A stretch of 64,000 nucleotides of DNA from the NCBI RefSeq assembly GCF_900112235.1, contig NZ_FOLH01000001.1:62001-126000 (forward strand), given 5' to 3'. This DNA comes from Marinospirillum celere. Its GTDB lineage: Bacteria; Pseudomonadota; Gammaproteobacteria; Pseudomonadales; Halomonadaceae. Made by a program: the position numbers and the translations under genes. How positions within the stretch are numbered: position 1 is the first letter of the stretch; each line of letters opens with the position of its first letter. The notes below the pieces were generated by a model, which saw nothing but the letters and a program-made list of their open reading frames with translations, had not been told where the DNA came from and ran no database searches. This document shows, piece by piece, positions 46,580 to 55,740 of this stretch.

Positions 46580-47461
46580 ATGACCAAGCAGGAAACGAAG
46601 GATATGGATCACTTTCTAGGTGATCTGAGGCGTGCCTTAAAAGCGCAGGAACGCTACTTTTTGAATGTGATCTTCAAGTTGCAATTTCCTGATCTTGAAG
46701 GTGGCCTGGATCCTGGATTTTCGATAGAAGCAAGTAGTGGCTTTCAGGAATGGCTGAGCGATGTTTATCTGGAAGAAGTGGACTCCAGCCCCTTCTATCG
46801 ACGGCTATTGGTACAACAGGAACAGATACGGAAAATGACTGAAGAGCTGCTCATCAAGGCCAGTGAGCAGCAATTGGATTCAGCAGACTTTGCGACCTTC
46901 CTCAGAGCGGTGCAGCGTTTCAATGAGTTGGGCGATCAGCTACGTGTGCAAATTACTTCATCACTGATCGAGTTGGATGAATTAACCGGTCTTTACAACC
47001 GCAATGTTATGGAAAGAGATATTGAAGATGAGTTGGAATCTTCAAGGCGAAGTGGGCGTTCTTTTTCAGTAGCTATGCTGGATCTGGATCATTTCAAGGC
47101 GGTTAATGATACTCATGGTCATGCCTTTGGTGACAAAATCTTGCAGCAGTTGGCTGATAACATGGAAGCAAGCGTCAGACCCTATGACCGAATTTATCGC
47201 TACGGTGGTGAAGAGTTTCTGGTTTTATTGCAAGATACCCCTCTGAAAGCAGCTGTAGGTGTGCTGGAGCGCCTGCGAAAAACCATTGCATCCAAGCCTA
47301 TGGGTGATGATGAATTAATGATTGATGTAACTGTTTCAGTAGGGGTGATGGGTTCAGAAGAGTTGAACTCAGTTGAAGCCTTGATCGAAGCAGCTGATGA
47401 GGCACTTTATTCTGCAAAAGAAAAGGGACGTAATCGTGTCGAAGTCGGCCCCGTTGGATGA
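46580..47461 (+). CDS. Diguanylate cyclase (GGDEF) with uncharacterised N-terminal domain
   Basis: 293 residues. The N-terminal 125 residues are helical and of no family I can name; the C-terminal GGDEF domain has DELTGLYNRNVMERD, MLDLDHFKAVNDTHGHAFGD and an intact active-site loop RYGGEEF (near residue 207). It should synthesise cyclic di-GMP. No inhibitory RxxD five residues before GGEEF was seen (the stretch is RPYDRIYRYGGEEF, so an RPYD quartet lies nearby but its register is one to note). It is cytoplasmic. The ATG at 46580 directly follows an in-frame GTG. The 3' end overlaps the next gene by 26 bases, implying coupling. Confidence 0.9.
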   Translation: MTKQETKDMDHFLGDLRRALKAQERYFLNVIFKLQFPDLEGGLDPGFSIEASSGFQEWLSDVYLEEVDSSPFYRRLLVQQEQIRKMTEELLIKASEQQLDSADFATFLRAVQRFNELGDQLRVQITSSLIELDELTGLYNRNVMERDIEDELESSRRSGRSFSVAMLDLDHFKAVNDTHGHAFGDKILQQLADNMEASVRPYDRIYRYGGEEFLVLLQDTPLKAAVGVLERLRKTIASKPMGDDELMIDVTVSVGVMGSEELNSVEALIEAADEALYSAKEKGRNRVEVGPVG

Positions 47462-49472
47462 ATTTCTAGACAATTTGCAAGCCACTGAAGGTGCTCTGCA
47501 GTTAGCAAAACTCTTGGTAAGCTGGTTTCGTGAAGCTGGCCCCAAGCAGGCTCCTGAAGCTTTTACGGCTTTTCTGGAGTGTTTACAGCGGCAGCCGGAG
47601 CTGGCTTCTCACCTAGCTCATGAATTCTGCTTAGGTCTTCAGGAAACCCATATCTATCCTGCTTTGGTGACCCTGGGTATTTTTTCGCGTCGTGGATTTA
47701 CACGAGAATTTATCAGCCGCCTTTATGACCGAGTCAATCCAGCACCTCGCGACCTGGATAACTTGAAAGATGTTTTGGGCCTGGTGTTTGATGACAGTAA
47801 GGATGCTCTATGGTTTGCCACTCTGCCAAGGGATGCTTGGCTGCAAGTTTTTCAGGCTATTCATCGCTATTTGGATGTCAGTGAACGGGTAACCTTGGAC
47901 AAGCACTTTTACAAGGAAGGGCTCCATGCTCTCGAAATGTTGTCGATCTGGGTTGCAGCCGAGGAACTGGAGCCTGATTTGATGCGTTTGGATAAGCGCT
48001 TAATTGAGCTGGACTCTCCACTGGTGGCTTTGCAGCGTGAAATGCAGCTGATGGTTGCCAGTGCCTGGAAGCGACTGGAAGAGCCTGAATATCCGCTTCA
48101 GGATCCGGCTCATTTATGGGTCATGCTGGATCAAAGTCATGAACAGGTGGCGCGATTACGCCGCCGGGGGGCTGGTTCAGGCTCATCGGTTGGTTTGGCT
48201 CACTTGCTGGAGCGGTTGGACCAAACTTTAAACCGTATGCAGACGCTACTGAAGTTGCTAACTAGCAACCAACCTGAAGAAAAGTACCAGGTTCAAGCCA
48301 AGCTAATTCAAGAGCTAGTGGAAGCCAGCATCGAGAAAAAAGGAGTTCGTTCCCTCTGGCAAAACTCTACACGGATGCTCTCGCGCAGTATTACCCAGAA
48401 TAAAAGTGACCACGGTGAGCATTATATTGCCAAGGACAGGAAAAACTATTGGGCTTTAATTAAATCGGCTGCCGGGGCTGGCTTGATCATTGCCCTCATG
48501 GCCTGGATTAAAATTATGCTGGAAAGCCTGGGGCTGTCCCGAGGTGTAGAAGCTCTTTTGGTCAGCCTGAATTATGGTCTGGGTTTTGTCCTGGTGCATC
48601 TGCTGCATTTTACTATTGCCACCAAACAGCCAGCGATGACCGCAGCCAGTTTTGCGGCTGAAGTGGAAAAGGGTGAAAATGCACGAGCCAGCAACCGCAA
48701 GCTGGCAGATCTACTCATCGATGTGAATCGCTCTCAATGGGCAGCTGTGTGGGGAAATGTAAGTACGGCTATTTTGTTGGCGATGGGGTTATCGCTGCTT
48801 AGTTATTGGCTATTGAATCAGCCCTTGCTGACTGAGCAGCAGGTCGCTTACCAACTCAGTGCCTTGGCCCCAATCACTGGCCTGGCCCTCTTTTATGCGG
48901 CAATTGCCGGTGTCTGGCTCTTCTGTTCCGGCATTTTGGCTGGTTTTTTTGATAACCGGGCTGACTATTTGGAACTACGTCTACGCCTCCGTTACCACCC
49001 GCTTATGGTTAAGCTTTTCAGTGAAAGGCATCGGGAACGCCTGGCTGATTATCTGCACGATAATTATGGTGCCCTGGCGGGGAATTTCTTATTTGGAGTT
49101 CTCTTGGGCATGACGGGTTATCTGGGGTATCTCACGGGCCTGCCTCTGGATATACGCCACGTTGCCTTTTCTTCAGCCAACCTGGGCTATGCCAGTATTA
49201 GTGGTTCTTTGGGCGTGTTGGAGTTTTTGCTCAATTTGCTGTGGGTGCTGATGATCGGTTTTGTGAATCTCTGGGTGAGCTTTTCACTGGCTTTAAGTGT
49301 TGCTCTTAAAGCCAGAGGAACTCAGATCAGCAGTTTTCGTGAGTTATTTTCCAGCCTGGGAGGAGCCATAGCTCAACAGCCGCTGGCCGTATTTTTCCCG
49401 GTCGCCCTGATGAAAGCTGGCCTGGCTAAAAATCAGCAGCCAACGGCAGCTGAGCAGTCAGACGATCACTAA
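47436..49472 (+). CDS. COG4389 / Gcr-type membrane protein (so-called site-specific recombinase)
   Basis: About 678 residues. The first half is soluble and helical; from about residue 345 on there are five to seven hydrophobic segments (AAGAGLIIALMAWIKIML, NYGLGFVLVHLLHFTIA, VSTAILLAMGLSLLSYWLL and later). It matches the family labelled site-specific recombinase in databases, but no recombinase catalytic motif is visible and the membrane topology argues against DNA recombination. The GTG at 47436 has AAAGGG seven bases upstream and lies inside the diguanylate cyclase gene; the upstream in-frame ATG (47397) has no ribosome site. Convergent with another GGDEF gene, four bases overlapping. Confidence 0.8.
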   Translation: MSKSAPLDEFLDNLQATEGALQLAKLLVSWFREAGPKQAPEAFTAFLECLQRQPELASHLAHEFCLGLQETHIYPALVTLGIFSRRGFTREFISRLYDRVNPAPRDLDNLKDVLGLVFDDSKDALWFATLPRDAWLQVFQAIHRYLDVSERVTLDKHFYKEGLHALEMLSIWVAAEELEPDLMRLDKRLIELDSPLVALQREMQLMVASAWKRLEEPEYPLQDPAHLWVMLDQSHEQVARLRRRGAGSGSSVGLAHLLERLDQTLNRMQTLLKLLTSNQPEEKYQVQAKLIQELVEASIEKKGVRSLWQNSTRMLSRSITQNKSDHGEHYIAKDRKNYWALIKSAAGAGLIIALMAWIKIMLESLGLSRGVEALLVSLNYGLGFVLVHLLHFTIATKQPAMTAASFAAEVEKGENARASNRKLADLLIDVNRSQWAAVWGNVSTAILLAMGLSLLSYWLLNQPLLTEQQVAYQLSALAPITGLALFYAAIAGVWLFCSGILAGFFDNRADYLELRLRLRYHPLMVKLFSERHRERLADYLHDNYGALAGNFLFGVLLGMTGYLGYLTGLPLDIRHVAFSSANLGYASISGSLGVLEFLLNLLWVLMIGFVNLWVSFSLALSVALKARGTQISSFRELFSSLGGAIAQQPLAVFFPVALMKAGLAKNQQPTAAEQSDDH

Positions 49473-51640
49473 GCATCTTTGTTATTAGCCATCTCCACCC
49501 GGTTGCGCCCTTTTTGTTTAGCCAGATAAAGCGCCCGGTCGGCAGCTTTAAGCAGCTCCTGAGCTGTGAGGGCTTTGCAGGGCCAGATGGCAATGCCTGC
49601 TGAAAGTGTCATTTGGCCCAGGTTTTTGCCCTGATAGTAGAGGTTTCTTGCAGCTAGCTGAGAGAGCAATTCCTGGGCCCGTTTCAAGGCTATGGCTTCA
49701 CTGGCACCGGGCATGATGATGACAAACTCTTCTCCCCCAAAGCGACAGGGAAGGTCTGTTTCTCTAAAGTGCTCTTGCAGTAGGCTGGCCAGATTGCGCA
49801 GCGCCTGATCACCAGCATCATGACCATAGGCATCGTTGAAACTTTTGAAGTGATCCAGGTCGCACATGAGCACGGCAAGCGTTGATTTATTGCGCTTGGC
49901 CAAGCTGACTTCGCGCTCCAGAGATTCATCCAGGTAACGACGATTTTTTAATCCGGTCAGGGCATCTTCATAGGAAAGGCGTTGCAAATCCTGACGTAGT
50001 TTGATGCCGGTTAAGGTCATCGAGAGGCGATCAGCAGCCCGCCCGATAAATTGAGTTAGCTGTTCCAGTTGCTGCTGGTCATCCAGAGAGGTATCTGGCT
50101 GCAGCTGCAACCAGGCGAGAGGCTGACGGCCCAGCTGCATATCTTCGATCATTAGCATCCATTTCATGTGATCGTTGGCTACTTGGGAGTGGACATCAAA
50201 GGGCTTAAAAATCACTTGATAAGGCCGGAAGAGTTCTGAAAATCTTTGCTCCAGGAATTTGCAGGCCTCTTCCAAATGGTTGCAAGTCTCCAATTGGGTT
50301 ACCGTTTCTTCCAATTCCTGGTTATAGCGATTGAGTAAATGGAGCTGGTGAGAACGTTGTCTTTCCAGTTGGGCGTAGGCTTGCAGGGAGGCTGTACGCT
50401 GACTGATGCGTTCTTCCAGAGTGGTATTGAGTTCTTGAATTTGTTTTTGGGTACGCTTGTAGTCAGTAAGCGCCAGGACCAGCAAAGTCAGTCCAAAAAT
50501 CAGCACCCCCAGAGAGAGCGGGAAGCGACCCCAGGGTAAAAAGCCATGAGCCACTGCCATGTCTACTAGTAGGAAAACAGAGAGTACCCAGAAGGCCAAA
50601 ATAACCAGCATTTCGTCTTGTTGCAGTTGTTTGAAATGACGGGCGGTTAGGTAAAGCAGCAAGGCAAGACTTAAGGTGAAAAGCAGATCAAAAACCGGGT
50701 AGGTGATGGATAGTTGCACCCAGCCCAATACAGAAGCAAGAGTCGCCAAGGCCAAATATCCCAGATGTACAAAGACCATATAAGTGGCTAACTGGCGGTC
50801 CAGGCTGCCAACCCATTCCTTAAGCAACAGGTAAATAAACAAGGGTAGGCTGAAATAGGAGGCGGCTGCTAAATAGGTACGAAAAAGTGGCGCATCCAGA
50901 ATCAACTGAACGGCCTGGTTTTCTCCGAGCAGCTTGCCAGCGGCAGCCAGGAGCAACAGGCTCAGGTATAAAAAGGACTTGCGGGTCGTGGCCTGCATGG
51001 CCGCAAACACCAGTGCCAAGAGAGCGACCAGCACACAAAACAGAATCACCAGTAAATCAAACCAGGAGGTGTCAATGATTCTGAGTAGTAGATCGGCTCT
51101 TTCGATGAGCTTGACCTCGCCCCAAAGGCCTATGTCGGTATAGTCTGAATAAACTCGAAAATAGAGTGTTTGGCCTGCAAAGTCTTCGGGTAGCTCTATC
51201 AGGTGCCAAGGCCAGCCTGCAAAGCGCCCCTTGCCTTCTTCATCCAGCTTTCCAAAGTGATAGATTTTTTGTTCGCCCAGATAGACTTCAGCCAGTAAAT
51301 CAATGCTGTAAATATAGATTACCGGGTCTTGCCAGTGATTCTCGGGGAGCTGGGTACGATACCAAACCTGCTCTTGGCCTGAGCGGTTGGGTGGGTTGGA
51401 AGGAAAGGCTAGGGAATGCCAAGCTTCAGGTTCATCAGCCTGAGTCCATTCAGGGCCCTGTTCGTTAAAAGGTGAATCTCCCCAGCGATACTCCCAACCT
51501 ACCAGGTGAAGACTGCTTGCAGCAGAGGGCAGTGACCAAAACAGGCCGATCAGAAGTAGCCAAGCTATTCGTGTACATGCCAATCGGTATAAAAAAGTGA
51601 GCAGCATGCAAGCTCCAATAAAGGCTGATCTTTCCAGCAT
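49469..51640 (-). CDS. Diguanylate cyclase with 7TMR-DISM sensor
   Basis: 723 residues. A signal-anchor and periplasmic jelly-roll domain (about 45-185; VWYRTQLPENHWQDPVIYIY) precede seven membrane helices (about 190-395), the 7TMR-DISM arrangement. A coiled coil (KRTQKQIQELNTTLEERISQ) and a linker lead to a GGDEF domain with DALTGLKNRRYLDESL, MCDLDHFKSFNDAYGHDAGD and RFGGEEF near residue 632, so cyclase activity is expected. The periplasmic domain probably senses a carbohydrate-like or other small ligand. AGGGAAG lies before the ATG. Confidence 0.92.
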   Translation of the reverse strand: MLERSAFIGACMLLTFLYRLACTRIAWLLLIGLFWSLPSAASSLHLVGWEYRWGDSPFNEQGPEWTQADEPEAWHSLAFPSNPPNRSGQEQVWYRTQLPENHWQDPVIYIYSIDLLAEVYLGEQKIYHFGKLDEEGKGRFAGWPWHLIELPEDFAGQTLYFRVYSDYTDIGLWGEVKLIERADLLLRIIDTSWFDLLVILFCVLVALLALVFAAMQATTRKSFLYLSLLLLAAAGKLLGENQAVQLILDAPLFRTYLAAASYFSLPLFIYLLLKEWVGSLDRQLATYMVFVHLGYLALATLASVLGWVQLSITYPVFDLLFTLSLALLLYLTARHFKQLQQDEMLVILAFWVLSVFLLVDMAVAHGFLPWGRFPLSLGVLIFGLTLLVLALTDYKRTQKQIQELNTTLEERISQRTASLQAYAQLERQRSHQLHLLNRYNQELEETVTQLETCNHLEEACKFLEQRFSELFRPYQVIFKPFDVHSQVANDHMKWMLMIEDMQLGRQPLAWLQLQPDTSLDDQQQLEQLTQFIGRAADRLSMTLTGIKLRQDLQRLSYEDALTGLKNRRYLDESLEREVSLAKRNKSTLAVLMCDLDHFKSFNDAYGHDAGDQALRNLASLLQEHFRETDLPCRFGGEEFVIIMPGASEAIALKRAQELLSQLAARNLYYQGKNLGQMTLSAGIAIWPCKALTAQELLKAADRALYLAKQKGRNRVEMANNKDA

Positions 51641-51698
51641 TCTTCCCTAATTTACTCGGATTTACCATACTTCAGTGGCTGAATTTATGCCTGCCCGG

Positions 51699-52598
51699 TC
51701 ATGGGTTCTGGGGGAGTACATCAACGGCCACTTCCAGGTGATGATGACCGCCTCCATTCATGACTCCCTTGAGCGGAGTAATGTCGGCATAATCCCGGCC
51801 CCAGCCGAGAGTGATATAGCGCTGGTTGGGTAGAATGCCATTGGTTGGGTCAAGGTTCATCCAGCCATAGCCGGGAATAAAAACACTCAGCCAGGCATGA
51901 CTGGCATCAGCTCCTTTCAGCTTTTCCTGGCCAGTCGGTGGTTGGGTTTCCAGATAACCGCTGACATAGCGGGCTGCCAACCCCAGAGAGCGGAGTGCAG
52001 CTATCGCCAAGTGGGCAAAATCCTGGCAAACCCCTTTACGATTTTCCAATACCTCCAAAACAGGAGTGGCCAGCGTTGTAAAGTGAGGCTGGTAGGTGAA
52101 TTCCTGAAAAATACGCTGGTTGAATTCTTGTAAGGCATCAATTAACAAACGGTCTGAAGAGAAGCTGTTGCGGGCAAAGTCAGCAAGCTGGGAGTGCCTT
52201 TTCGCAAAAGGGGAGTCGAGAGTGAAAATACGGGCTTCAAGCGTGGCTACATCTGCAGCCAGAGCGTGTTTGTGGCTACCTGGAGCCAAGAGGGCTTTGG
52301 CTTCTTCCCAGGTGGGCCCTGTACCGTATTGAAACTGAGGTGGTGCGTAGGTGGTCACTTGACTGGTTACGGTGACTTCCAGGCTGGAATGCAGCTCTTC
52401 AATTGCAAAATAAACCACCCGGTTGCCAAAGAAATCCCGACGTTCATGTTGACGCAAGGGTGTTGGAAAAATATTTAGTTGGGTGTTTTTGCAGGTCTGC
52501 CAGGGAAGGTTGCGGGGCAAAAGCCTCGCTTCATTATGACTTAGGGTGACATTGGCAGCATATTGATAGCGGGTGCTGTGTTCGAGCAGGTATTCCAT
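51699..52598 (-). CDS. Transglutaminase-like cysteine peptidase family protein
   Basis: 299 residues. The bacterial N-terminal beta domain (YLLEHSTRYQYAANVTLSHN) is followed by the transglutaminase core with the Cys191 (GVCQDFAH), His234 (DASHAWLSVF), Asp250 (LDPTNG) triad. No signal peptide. Genes of this family accompany circularly permuted ATP-grasp and alpha-E genes in many genomes, as they do here at 53.2-59.3 kb; members have been proposed to cleave or transfer peptides made by those ligases. The actual substrate is unknown. Confidence 0.9.
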   Translation of the reverse strand: MEYLLEHSTRYQYAANVTLSHNEARLLPRNLPWQTCKNTQLNIFPTPLRQHERRDFFGNRVVYFAIEELHSSLEVTVTSQVTTYAPPQFQYGTGPTWEEAKALLAPGSHKHALAADVATLEARIFTLDSPFAKRHSQLADFARNSFSSDRLLIDALQEFNQRIFQEFTYQPHFTTLATPVLEVLENRKGVCQDFAHLAIAALRSLGLAARYVSGYLETQPPTGQEKLKGADASHAWLSVFIPGYGWMNLDPTNGILPNQRYITLGWGRDYADITPLKGVMNGGGHHHLEVAVDVLPQNP

Positions 52599-52749
52599 GG
52601 GCTGGCTCTTAATACCTTGTATCGATAGGTTAATTAGTATTGTCCGGTTTTTGCTACAGGAAAGCCAGCTTAGCTTTTGTCTTTAATTAGAGACACTTGG
52701 AACCCGGTATTTAAATCCCTACTTTCAGGGTGCTTGATATTAAATTCTC

Positions 52750-52769
52750 CCTGCAGCTTGAACTGCAGG
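52750..52769. repeat. Inverted repeat in the HiPIP leader
   Basis: CCTGCAG-CTTGAA-CTGCAGG is a perfect 7-base stem with a six-base loop, ending 29 bases before the HiPIP start. It may stabilise the leader or be an operator; no run of T follows. Confidence 0.5.
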
Positions 52770-52798
52770 AACACTTATAAAAGATGATGAGGTGACCT

Positions 52799-53101
52799 AT
52801 GGCTTTTCAATCCAGTCGTCGCGCTTTTATGAAAAAAGGTTTGTTTGGTTTGGCTGCTCTTCCTTTGGGAATGGGTGCTTTGACCAGCCAGGCTTTTGCA
52901 GAAAGAAAGCAGATCACCGAAGATAACCCTGCGGCAGCTGCCCTGGGCTATGTCAAAGAGAGCACCACAGAAGGTCAATACTGTGATAATTGTATTTTCT
53001 GGGAGCAGGGTAACAACCCACCCGAAAGCTGTTCTCTGCTGCAGCCCAACAACTTCCGTGTTGAGGCAAAAGGCTGGTGTGAGCGCTGGGTTGCTGGCTA
53101 A
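52799..53101 (+). CDS. High-potential iron-sulfur protein (HiPIP), Tat-exported
   Basis: 100 residues. The Tat signal SSRRAFMKKGLFGLAALPLG ends at AFA, with cleavage expected after residue 34. The mature part has the four cluster ligands Cys62, Cys65, Cys78 and Cys94 (YCDNC, SCSLL, GWCERW) of a [4Fe-4S] HiPIP. It acts as a periplasmic one-electron carrier, in phototrophs to the reaction centre and elsewhere to oxidases. It is monocistronic, with a strong terminator 35 bases downstream. Nothing in the window shows its redox partner. Confidence 0.95.
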   Translation: MAFQSSRRAFMKKGLFGLAALPLGMGALTSQAFAERKQITEDNPAAAALGYVKESTTEGQYCDNCIFWEQGNNPPESCSLLQPNNFRVEAKGWCERWVAG

Positions 53102-53135
53102 GCACCTGCTCTTCTAGTCTCTTAAATCTGTTGGT

Positions 53136-53162
53136 AAAGCCCGGCTCTAAGCCGGGCTTTTT
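53136..53162 (+). terminator. Intrinsic terminator after the HiPIP gene
   Basis: AAAGCCCGGC-TCTAA-GCCGGGCTTT forms a 10-base stem with a five-base loop, running into TTTTT. Confidence 0.92.
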
Positions 53163-53178
53163 AGTTGGCAGGGGGTTC

Positions 53179-55713
53179 TTAAGTTTGCAAGCTAACCAAC
53201 TGTCGGGGTTTTTCGACATGACTGAAATGACTGTGTGCCAGAGCATCAGACAGTTGTGATAGGGGTAAGAGCAGGGCATCAAGAAAAGCCTGCAAGGCTT
53301 CCCGGGCGGCTTGTGAATTTTCAATATCCAGCAGGCTGTCCAGATCCACCAGGTGCAGGTGGCTGCTGGCTTCTATGACCAGACGGTGTTCCTGGCTACG
53401 GAAAGGTGAGCCCTCCTGACGGGGAAGCTCTTCCAACTGCTGATGGAGTCTTTTCAGCATAAAACCAACAGAGCGGGGGTTGCTCTCATCAAACAGCAAA
53501 AGATCGAGAATTGCTGAAGGATGGAGCTGCGAACGATACCTGCGACGATAAACCGTTAGGTTGTCCGTCGTTGCCAAAACCACCTCCCAAAGGGGGATGC
53601 CTGGTTGGCGAGCTGTCACCAGGGCTAACTTCAAGAGCTCCAGACTGGACAGCAGACGTTCGATAAAGCGACCCAAATCCATAAAGCGCCAGCCATAGTG
53701 GTGGGGCATGGTTTCGTTGCAAAAGCCAAAAAAGGCAGCTTGTTGAACGAGCAGATCTTCCAGATGGCGGCGGGCACTATTAACACCCAGGTTGCCATTA
53801 AGGCCATTGAATTTCTGGCGTAAATTATTAATAACCCGCCAGGCATCGTCGCCCAGATGATCACGCACGGCTCGGCTGTTGCGCAAAAACTGACTGAACA
53901 ACCAGGGTAGGTTATCAACCGCCTGATCAGTAAACAGGGTCATCAGCCATTCGCGCAGCTGAATAAATTGCCGGGCTGCCGCTAAAGGCGGCTGTTCTGG
54001 AGGAAGAGGCAACTTAAGAGCGGTAAACAAATCCGGGAGGAGCGTGGTTTCCAGTGGCAGTTGACCGTCATCCAACAGCTGTCCCAGTGTTTCTCTGAGT
54101 AGCCGGGCTTTGGTATCCAAGCGCTCACCATAGCGGCCCATCCAGAAGAGGCTGTCAGCAACCCGGCTGGGAAGGTCGCGCCCATCACGGGTGACCAGAA
54201 TGGGGCCTTGAGCTTGGCGAAGCAGGCTGACATGGGGTTGAGGCACGGGTGCGAGTACCCAGATATCCTTTACCGTCTGACTTTGCATGACCGGGGTTCC
54301 TGGCTCACCGACCCAGGCTAAACCACCGGGCATGACACGACTTTGTCGATCTTCAGGGTCGGTCAGGCAAAAAAAGCGCAGGTTGATACTGGCAGGATAA
54401 AGTACTTGGTTACGTGCATCAAAACTGGGTGCTGTTGATGCCTGCGCCGGTTTTCGAGCGGTAAATAGCCAGGGCGACTGGCGAATTTCTGTGGTCAGGG
54501 CTTGTTGTTCATCTAATGATAGCTGTTTGGGGTCCAGCAGTTGTCCTGGTTGATGAATAGGGTAGAGCTGCCAGGCTTCCAGGTTATTAAGGACTTCAAT
54601 TAAGTGATCTTCTTCACCACACCAGCGGAGTTCGGGTCCAGCCAGTAGCAGTTCTTCGCCCAGAAGCCTTTGACATAGCTTGGGAAGGAAGAGTGATAAG
54701 GCTGGATGTTCAAGAACGCCAACGCCCAAAGCATTGGCAATTTCAACTTCCCCCCGTCGCGCCGCTTGCATGAGGCCAGGGACACCCAGCAGGGAGTCAC
54801 TGGAAAGTTCCAAGGGGTCGCACCAGGGGTCAGTGACTTGGCGAACCAGAACATCAACACGTTTGAGGCCACCCAGGGTGCGCATGGAAACCTGACCATC
54901 ACGCACCACCAGATCATCACCTTCAACCAGTGAGAAGTTCATATAGTTAGCCAGCCAGGCATGTTCAAAATAACCAGGGCTACCAGGACCGGGTGTCAGT
55001 AAGACCAGATTGGGCTCACCACGATGATCACTGGCCAGAGAGGCCAAGCAACGATGTTGGGCCTGTAGAAAACTAGCCAGACGTCTTAGCGGCGCTTCAC
55101 GATAAAGATTGGAAAGGGTACGTGAAAGCAGGATACGATTTTCCAGTGCATAGCCAGCACCAGAGGGGGCTTGAGTCCAATCACCCTGCAGGCGCCATTG
55201 GCCTTGTAGATCCCGGTAAACATCCATCCCCTGAAAAATGATTCTGGGTTTTTCAGGGCGCTGGTTGCCATCTGCTGCTGCAAAGAGCCAGGAGGGGTGG
55301 GTGTAAACCAGTTCCGGTGGCAGTAGGCCCTCATGAATGACTTGGCGTTCACCATAGAGATCATCTACCAGGGCTTGAAGCAAACGGCTACGTTGGATAA
55401 GCCCAGCTTCCAATAGGTCCCAATCATGCCCGGCAATCACATAGGGTAGCGGGTCCAGCTCCCAAGAGCGTAGTTGGCCCAGATCATCTTCATGAACATT
55501 GAAAGTCACCCCATTTTCATGCAAGAGTTGTTGCACTTCTTCATGGCGTTCTGCTAGGCCATCAAGTCCTAATTCTTCCAATACCTGAAGTACAGGTTGC
55601 CAGCGAACGTCAGGTTGTCCATCCTGATTGAACAACTCATCCCTTCCCTGATCGCTAGCATAGCTATTCAAGAGTTGTTGCAGTGCTTGACTGTATGAAG
55701 ATAGATTGGACAT
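53179..55713 (-). CDS. Fused circularly permuted ATP-grasp (COG2308) and alpha-E (COG2307) protein
   Basis: 844 residues from the ATG at 55713 (the frame stays open to 56061, but that part overlaps the divergent peptidase). Residues 1-490 resemble the ATP-grasp at 56.9 kb (APSGAGYALENRILLSRTLS; LTPGPGSPGYFEHAWLANYM; LLGVPGLMQAARRGEVEIAN). From about 510 an alpha-E domain begins (SRVADSLFWMGRYGERLDTK). By eye the glycine-rich ATP loop present in the separate copy (KPANESGGYGM) has no counterpart here, the region reading WQLYPIHQPGQLLDPKQL, so the ATP-grasp half may be inactive. Predicted to work with transglutaminase in making an amide or peptide product. Function unproven. Confidence 0.88.
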   Translation of the reverse strand: MSNLSSYSQALQQLLNSYASDQGRDELFNQDGQPDVRWQPVLQVLEELGLDGLAERHEEVQQLLHENGVTFNVHEDDLGQLRSWELDPLPYVIAGHDWDLLEAGLIQRSRLLQALVDDLYGERQVIHEGLLPPELVYTHPSWLFAAADGNQRPEKPRIIFQGMDVYRDLQGQWRLQGDWTQAPSGAGYALENRILLSRTLSNLYREAPLRRLASFLQAQHRCLASLASDHRGEPNLVLLTPGPGSPGYFEHAWLANYMNFSLVEGDDLVVRDGQVSMRTLGGLKRVDVLVRQVTDPWCDPLELSSDSLLGVPGLMQAARRGEVEIANALGVGVLEHPALSLFLPKLCQRLLGEELLLAGPELRWCGEEDHLIEVLNNLEAWQLYPIHQPGQLLDPKQLSLDEQQALTTEIRQSPWLFTARKPAQASTAPSFDARNQVLYPASINLRFFCLTDPEDRQSRVMPGGLAWVGEPGTPVMQSQTVKDIWVLAPVPQPHVSLLRQAQGPILVTRDGRDLPSRVADSLFWMGRYGERLDTKARLLRETLGQLLDDGQLPLETTLLPDLFTALKLPLPPEQPPLAAARQFIQLREWLMTLFTDQAVDNLPWLFSQFLRNSRAVRDHLGDDAWRVINNLRQKFNGLNGNLGVNSARRHLEDLLVQQAAFFGFCNETMPHHYGWRFMDLGRFIERLLSSLELLKLALVTARQPGIPLWEVVLATTDNLTVYRRRYRSQLHPSAILDLLLFDESNPRSVGFMLKRLHQQLEELPRQEGSPFRSQEHRLVIEASSHLHLVDLDSLLDIENSQAAREALQAFLDALLLPLSQLSDALAHSHFSHVEKPRQLVSLQT

Positions 55714-55740
55714 CCGGATCAGGTTCCTGAGGAAAAAAAG

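Noticed and set aside
47436-49472. Mobile element implied by the name site-specific recombinase
   Set aside because: The protein is a multi-helix membrane protein without tyrosine or serine recombinase motifs, and no attachment sites flank it.
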